DNA from: Myxococcales bacterium
GTDB taxonomy: Bacteria > Myxococcota > Myxococcia > Myxococcales > Anaeromyxobacteraceae
DNA: 7,980 nt
Direction of reading: 5' to 3'
Assembly: GCA_021779335.1 (NCBI GenBank)
Contig: JAJYAW010000115.1
Location: 1-7,980 of the forward strand
The notes under the pieces are model-generated. The model was not told the DNA's origin, searched no databases, and worked only from the letters and a program-made list of their open reading frames with translations. Positions 5,595-7,980 of this stretch are shown piece by piece (position 1 is the stretch's first letter; the number at the start of each line of letters is the position of its first letter). A program made the translations under genes and the position numbers.

Positions 5595-6810
5595 CGCACG
5601 CACCGCCGCCCTCGAGCAGCCGTCCTTCTTCCGCGAGAAGATCCTGCTCGGCATGAGCCTGCCGGACTACCTCCGCTCGCTCCTCACCCCGTGGAACGCC
5701 GTGGCCGCCGTCATCCTGGCCATCGGCGTGCCCTGCCTGATCTACCGGTTCGCGGCCGGCCTGGGCGCCAGCACCAACCTGTCGCAGGCCTACCCCTGGG
5801 GGCTCTGGATCGGCTTCGACATGATGACCGGCGTGGTGCTGGCGGCCGGGGGCTTCACCATCGGCGCCTCGGTGCAGCTCCTCGGCCTCAAGGAGTTCCA
5901 CGCCATCGAGCGCCCCGCCATCCTCACCGCCTTCGTCGGGTACGTCATGGCGGTGGTGGGGCTGCTGGCCGACCTGGGGCGCCCCTGGAACATCGTCATG
6001 GCCGTGGTGAACGCCGGCTCGGCCTCGGCCCTCTTCGAGATCGCCTGGTGCGTCATGTGCTACACGACGGTGCTGCTGCTCGAGTTCACCGTGCCGTTCT
6101 TCGAGTGGCTCGGCTGGCGCCGCATCCACACGGTGATGAAGAAGGCGCTGCTGGCCCTGACGGTGCTGTCGGTCATGTTCTCGACGATGCACCAGTCGGC
6201 CCTCGGGTCCCTCTTCCTGCTGGCCCCCACCAAGCTCCACCCGCTCTGGTACTCCCCGTTCATCTTCATCTTCTTCTTCATCAGCGCCATCCTGGCCGGC
6301 ATCTCCATGGTCATCGTGGAGTGCGCCATCTCGCACAAGGTCTTCGCGCGGCGCCTCGAGGGCCAGCCCCACGTCGACGCCGACCGGCTCACCATCGGCC
6401 TGGGCAAGGCCGGGGCCATCGTGGCCTTCGCCTACTTCTTCCTGAAGATGCAGGGGGTGGTGGACGGGCACGCCTGGGGCTACCTGCTGACCGGCTACGG
6501 GGCGCTCTTCCTGGTCGAGACGGTGGGGTTCGTGCTGGTCCCCTCGCTGCTCTACGCCTATGGCGCGAGGCACGAGAAGGTGAGGCTCGTCAAGCTCGCC
6601 GCCGCCATGACCATCGCCGGCATCGTCTTCAACCGGCTCAACGTCTCCGTCTTCGCCTTCAACTGGCAGAACCCGGCGCGGTACTGGCCCAGCTGGATGG
6701 AGGTCTCCGTCTCGCTGGCGCTGGTGACGGTGGGCGTGCTGGCCTTCCGCTGGATCGTCAACCGCATGCCCATCCTCTTCGAGGATCCGGCCTTCTCGAA
6801 CCACGAGTGA
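5587..6810 (+). CDS. hybB: HybB/NrfD-family integral membrane quinone oxidoreductase subunit
   Basis: A 407-aa polytopic protein of the NrfD/PsrC superfamily, HybB branch, which binds (mena)quinone and exchanges electrons with a ferredoxin subunit without heme of its own. Ten hydrophobic segments are visible, at about 36-56, 69-95, 110-130, 150-172, 183-203, 222-247, 271-290, 299-325, 334-352 and 370-393. HybB-typical stretches are PWGLWIGFD (70-78), LLADLGRPWN (126-135), MHQSALGSLF (201-210) and LHPLWYSP (217-224). The start has a strong Shine-Dalgarno, AAGGAGG (5574-5580), inside the HybA-like gene, and the 8-bp overlap implies translational coupling. The pair forms the core of the predicted quinone:cytochrome module; direction is probably quinol oxidation toward the c7 cytochrome, but the reverse cannot be excluded. 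Family call is certain; the redox partner is inference. Confidence 0.95.
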   Translation: MDSARTAALEQPSFFREKILLGMSLPDYLRSLLTPWNAVAAVILAIGVPCLIYRFAAGLGASTNLSQAYPWGLWIGFDMMTGVVLAAGGFTIGASVQLLGLKEFHAIERPAILTAFVGYVMAVVGLLADLGRPWNIVMAVVNAGSASALFEIAWCVMCYTTVLLLEFTVPFFEWLGWRRIHTVMKKALLALTVLSVMFSTMHQSALGSLFLLAPTKLHPLWYSPFIFIFFFISAILAGISMVIVECAISHKVFARRLEGQPHVDADRLTIGLGKAGAIVAFAYFFLKMQGVVDGHAWGYLLTGYGALFLVETVGFVLVPSLLYAYGARHEKVRLVKLAAAMTIAGIVFNRLNVSVFAFNWQNPARYWPSWMEVSVSLALVTVGVLAFRWIVNRMPILFEDPAFSNHE

Positions 6811-6821
6811 AGGGAGCAGCC

Positions 6822-7562
6822 ATGACCACGCAGGACTTCCTCAGCCTCTACGACGCCAAGGTCGCCGAGTACCTCCTGGCCGTCAGCTACCTGCTGCTCT
6901 TCGTCCCCATGTGGCGCTACGTCCACGCGGCCCGCGCCGAGGCCGCGGCCACGGTCATGGTCGCGGCCGGCGCGGCGGCCGGCGTGGCCCCGCGGGCGGC
7001 GACGGCCGCCGTCACCTCGCAGGGCTGGTTCCAGGCGCCCGAGGGCGTGGCGCTCCACCCCGGCCACGCCTGGGCCCGCGTCGAGCCGGACGGGCTGGTC
7101 ACGGTGGGGATGGACGACTTCGCGCAGCGGCTCGTCGACCCCAGCAGGCTGGTGCTGCCCAGGGCGGGCGACCAGGTCCTCCAGGGGCAGCCGGCCTTCG
7201 CGGTGGGCGACCAGGTGGCGACGGTCGCCATGCTCGCCCCGGTGGGCGGCGAGGTGGTGGCGGTCAACGCCGGCGCGGCGGAGCAGCCGGGGCGGCTGCG
7301 CGACCCCTACGGCGCGGGCTGGCTCTTCAAGGTGAAGGTCCCCGACCTGGCCGCGCAGGGGAAGCGGCTCCTCTCGGGCGAGGTGGCGCGCCAGTACCTG
7401 GAGCGGGCCGCCGGGGCGCTGGCCCTGCGGCTCGAGCCGGAGCTGGGACACGTCATGCAGGACGGCGGCACGCCCATCCACGGCATCGCCCGCGCGCTGG
7501 CGGGCGACGCCTGGACCGGCATGGCGCGCCACTTCTTCCTCACCGACGGGGGCGAGTCATGA
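6822..7562 (+). CDS. membrane-anchored GcvH-like protein lacking the lipoyl lysine
   Basis: A 246-aa protein with one N-terminal transmembrane helix (about 15-34), an Ala-rich linker (35-66) and a glycine-cleavage H-protein-like domain (about 67-185), then a helical C-terminal extension (186-246). The H-like domain is clear from LHPGHAWARV (78-87), VTVGMDDFAQRLVD (93-106) and APVGGEVVAVN (139-149). The lipoylation hairpin, E-S-V-K-A in true GcvH, is replaced by GDQVATVAML (129-138). By alignment the lysine position is V132, and no lysine lies close by, so the domain cannot carry lipoate in the usual way. True GcvH is about 130 aa and soluble; no glycine decarboxylase genes are present. It starts 11 nt after the HybB-like gene, has AGGGAG (6811-6816), and its stop overlaps the cytochrome start as ATGA. 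It is probably an accessory or structural subunit of the redox complex. The family call is good; the role is unknown. Confidence 0.88.
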   Translation: MTTQDFLSLYDAKVAEYLLAVSYLLLFVPMWRYVHAARAEAAATVMVAAGAAAGVAPRAATAAVTSQGWFQAPEGVALHPGHAWARVEPDGLVTVGMDDFAQRLVDPSRLVLPRAGDQVLQGQPAFAVGDQVATVAMLAPVGGEVVAVNAGAAEQPGRLRDPYGAGWLFKVKVPDLAAQGKRLLSGEVARQYLERAAGALALRLEPELGHVMQDGGTPIHGIARALAGDAWTGMARHFFLTDGGES

Positions 7563-7873
7563 CCGGCCGGAGCGTGCGGGCGGCGGTGGCGACGGCGCTG
7601 CTGGCGCTGGCGGGTGCGGCGGGGGCCGACCTGCCGCAGGGGAAGGACAGCCCGGGGCAGGTGGTGTTCCGGCACGAGAGCCACGTCGACGCGGCCAAGC
7701 CGAGCTGCTTGGGGTGCCACCCGCGCCGCTTCTCCATCCTGGGGCGGTCGGGCGAGGCACCCCGGGGGGCGTTGACCCACGCCGCCATGGAGAAGGGGCA
7801 CGGCTGCGGCGGCTGCCACGGCCAGGAGGCCTTCGGCTTCGACGAGTGCGGCAACTGCCACGCGGGCCAGTAG
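7559..7873 (+). CDS. triheme c7-type periplasmic cytochrome c
   Basis: A 104-aa precursor with a signal peptide (basic start, hydrophobic 8-22, likely cleavage after AGA near residue 23), giving a mature periplasmic protein of about 80 aa. Three heme c motifs are present: C50-LG-CH54, C83-GG-CH87 and C97-GN-CH101. H39 and H42 in the FRHESH motif, together with H74 or H81, can supply the three distal ligands for bis-His coordination. Layout (FxHxxH, one CXXCH, a gap, then H..M..GxxCGGCHG..AF....CGNCH) is that of the c7/class III triheme family, as in Geobacter PpcA-like proteins and nanowire-type triheme repeats. It is the last gene of the operon, starts within the stop of the GcvH-like gene (ATGA) with a modest GGGGG Shine-Dalgarno, and ends 5 bp before a convergent reading frame. 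It is the likely electron acceptor or donor of the HybA/HybB-like pair. Confidence is high for family, moderate for partner. Confidence 0.93.
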   Translation: MTGRSVRAAVATALLALAGAAGADLPQGKDSPGQVVFRHESHVDAAKPSCLGCHPRRFSILGRSGEAPRGALTHAAMEKGHGCGGCHGQEAFGFDECGNCHAGQ

Positions 7874-7878
7874 GCGCG

Positions 7879-7980
7879 CTACCCGCGCCCGGCCTGCGAC
7901 CTGGCCCGGCGCACCTCGGCCGCCGTCTCGTCGAGCGGGCCGTCGCCGGCGGTGGGCGCCCCCGGCGCCGCCGGCCCCTC
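7879..7980 (-). CDS. C-terminal tail of a convergent gene, partial at right edge
   Basis: On the minus strand an open frame enters at 7980 and ends with TAG at 7881-7879, giving 33 residues ending in RRARSQAGRG, rich in Ala, Gly and Pro. All 33 sense codons end in G or C, in keeping with the neighbouring genes. The opposite strand shows the same third-position pattern because the frames are in register, but there it would have to read on past the cytochrome stop codon. Too little is visible to name a family. Only 5 bp separate it from the cytochrome stop and no terminator is evident between them. Confidence 0.4.
   Translation of the reverse strand, partial: EGPAAPGAPTAGDGPLDETAAEVRRARSQAGRG

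Noticed and set aside
5488..6804. 438-aa minus-strand open frame opposite the HybB-like gene
   Set aside because: The product is a charged His/Glu/Gly/Asp-rich sequence, typical of the reverse complement of a membrane-protein gene in GC-rich DNA.
4701..6810. a complete NiFe hydrogenase operon
   Set aside because: Only HybA- and HybB-like subunits are present; no large or small hydrogenase subunit or maturation protease lies in the window.
6822..7562. a genuine glycine-cleavage H protein
   Set aside because: The lipoyl lysine is absent, an N-terminal membrane helix is present, and no gcvT or gcvP neighbour is seen.
1..7980. tRNA, rRNA, CRISPR, insertion sequence or attachment site
   Set aside because: No repeat array, terminal inverted repeats, transposase or structured RNA gene was recognised in the sequence.

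Overview
This is a very GC-rich window in which nearly every codon of the real genes ends in G or C. The gene content is a heme-motif sensor kinase, an NtrC-type regulator, a HybA/HybB-like membrane redox module and a triheme c7-type cytochrome. Together these suggest a metal- or fumarate-respiring Myxococcota/deltaproteobacterial genome, most like Anaeromyxobacter. That assignment is inference from composition and gene families; no marker gene is present.

Layout. (1) Positions 1-334, minus strand: the N-terminal part of a zinc-ribbon protein that runs off the left edge, with a plausible sigma70-type promoter at 353-381. (2) Positions 335-536: a divergent intergenic region with a strong hairpin/dyad at 479-505. 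(3) Positions 537-4195, plus strand: a three-gene operon of membrane histidine kinase, archaemetzincin-type metalloprotease and sigma54-dependent response regulator. It ends at a GC hairpin (4231-4254). (4) Positions 4255-4488: a regulatory region with an exact 13-bp direct repeat, dyads and a well-spaced -24/-12 sigma54 promoter (4450-4465). (5) Positions 4489-7873, plus strand: a tightly packed five-gene operon of a 71-aa Cys-rich protein, a Tat-exported four-cluster ferredoxin (HybA-like), an NrfD/HybB-like quinone-interacting membrane protein, a membrane-anchored GcvH-like protein without the lipoyl lysine, and a triheme c7 cytochrome. (6) Positions 7879-7980, minus strand: the likely C-terminal tail of a convergent gene.

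How the genes may work together (inference). The kinase has two putative heme c sites (CXXCH and CX4CH) in its periplasmic loop, so it could read periplasmic redox state or a heme ligand. It would then phosphorylate the response regulator encoded two genes downstream. The regulator, as a sigma54 activator, would bind sites between the two operons and fire the sigma54 promoter of the adjacent redox operon. No hydrogenase catalytic subunit is present. HybA-like, HybB-like and c7 proteins together look like a menaquinone:periplasmic-cytochrome oxidoreductase, comparable in parts to the Cbc-type complexes described in Geobacter. The GcvH-like and Cys-rich proteins are the undescribed-looking parts of this module, and the metalloprotease is the unexpected member of the signalling operon.
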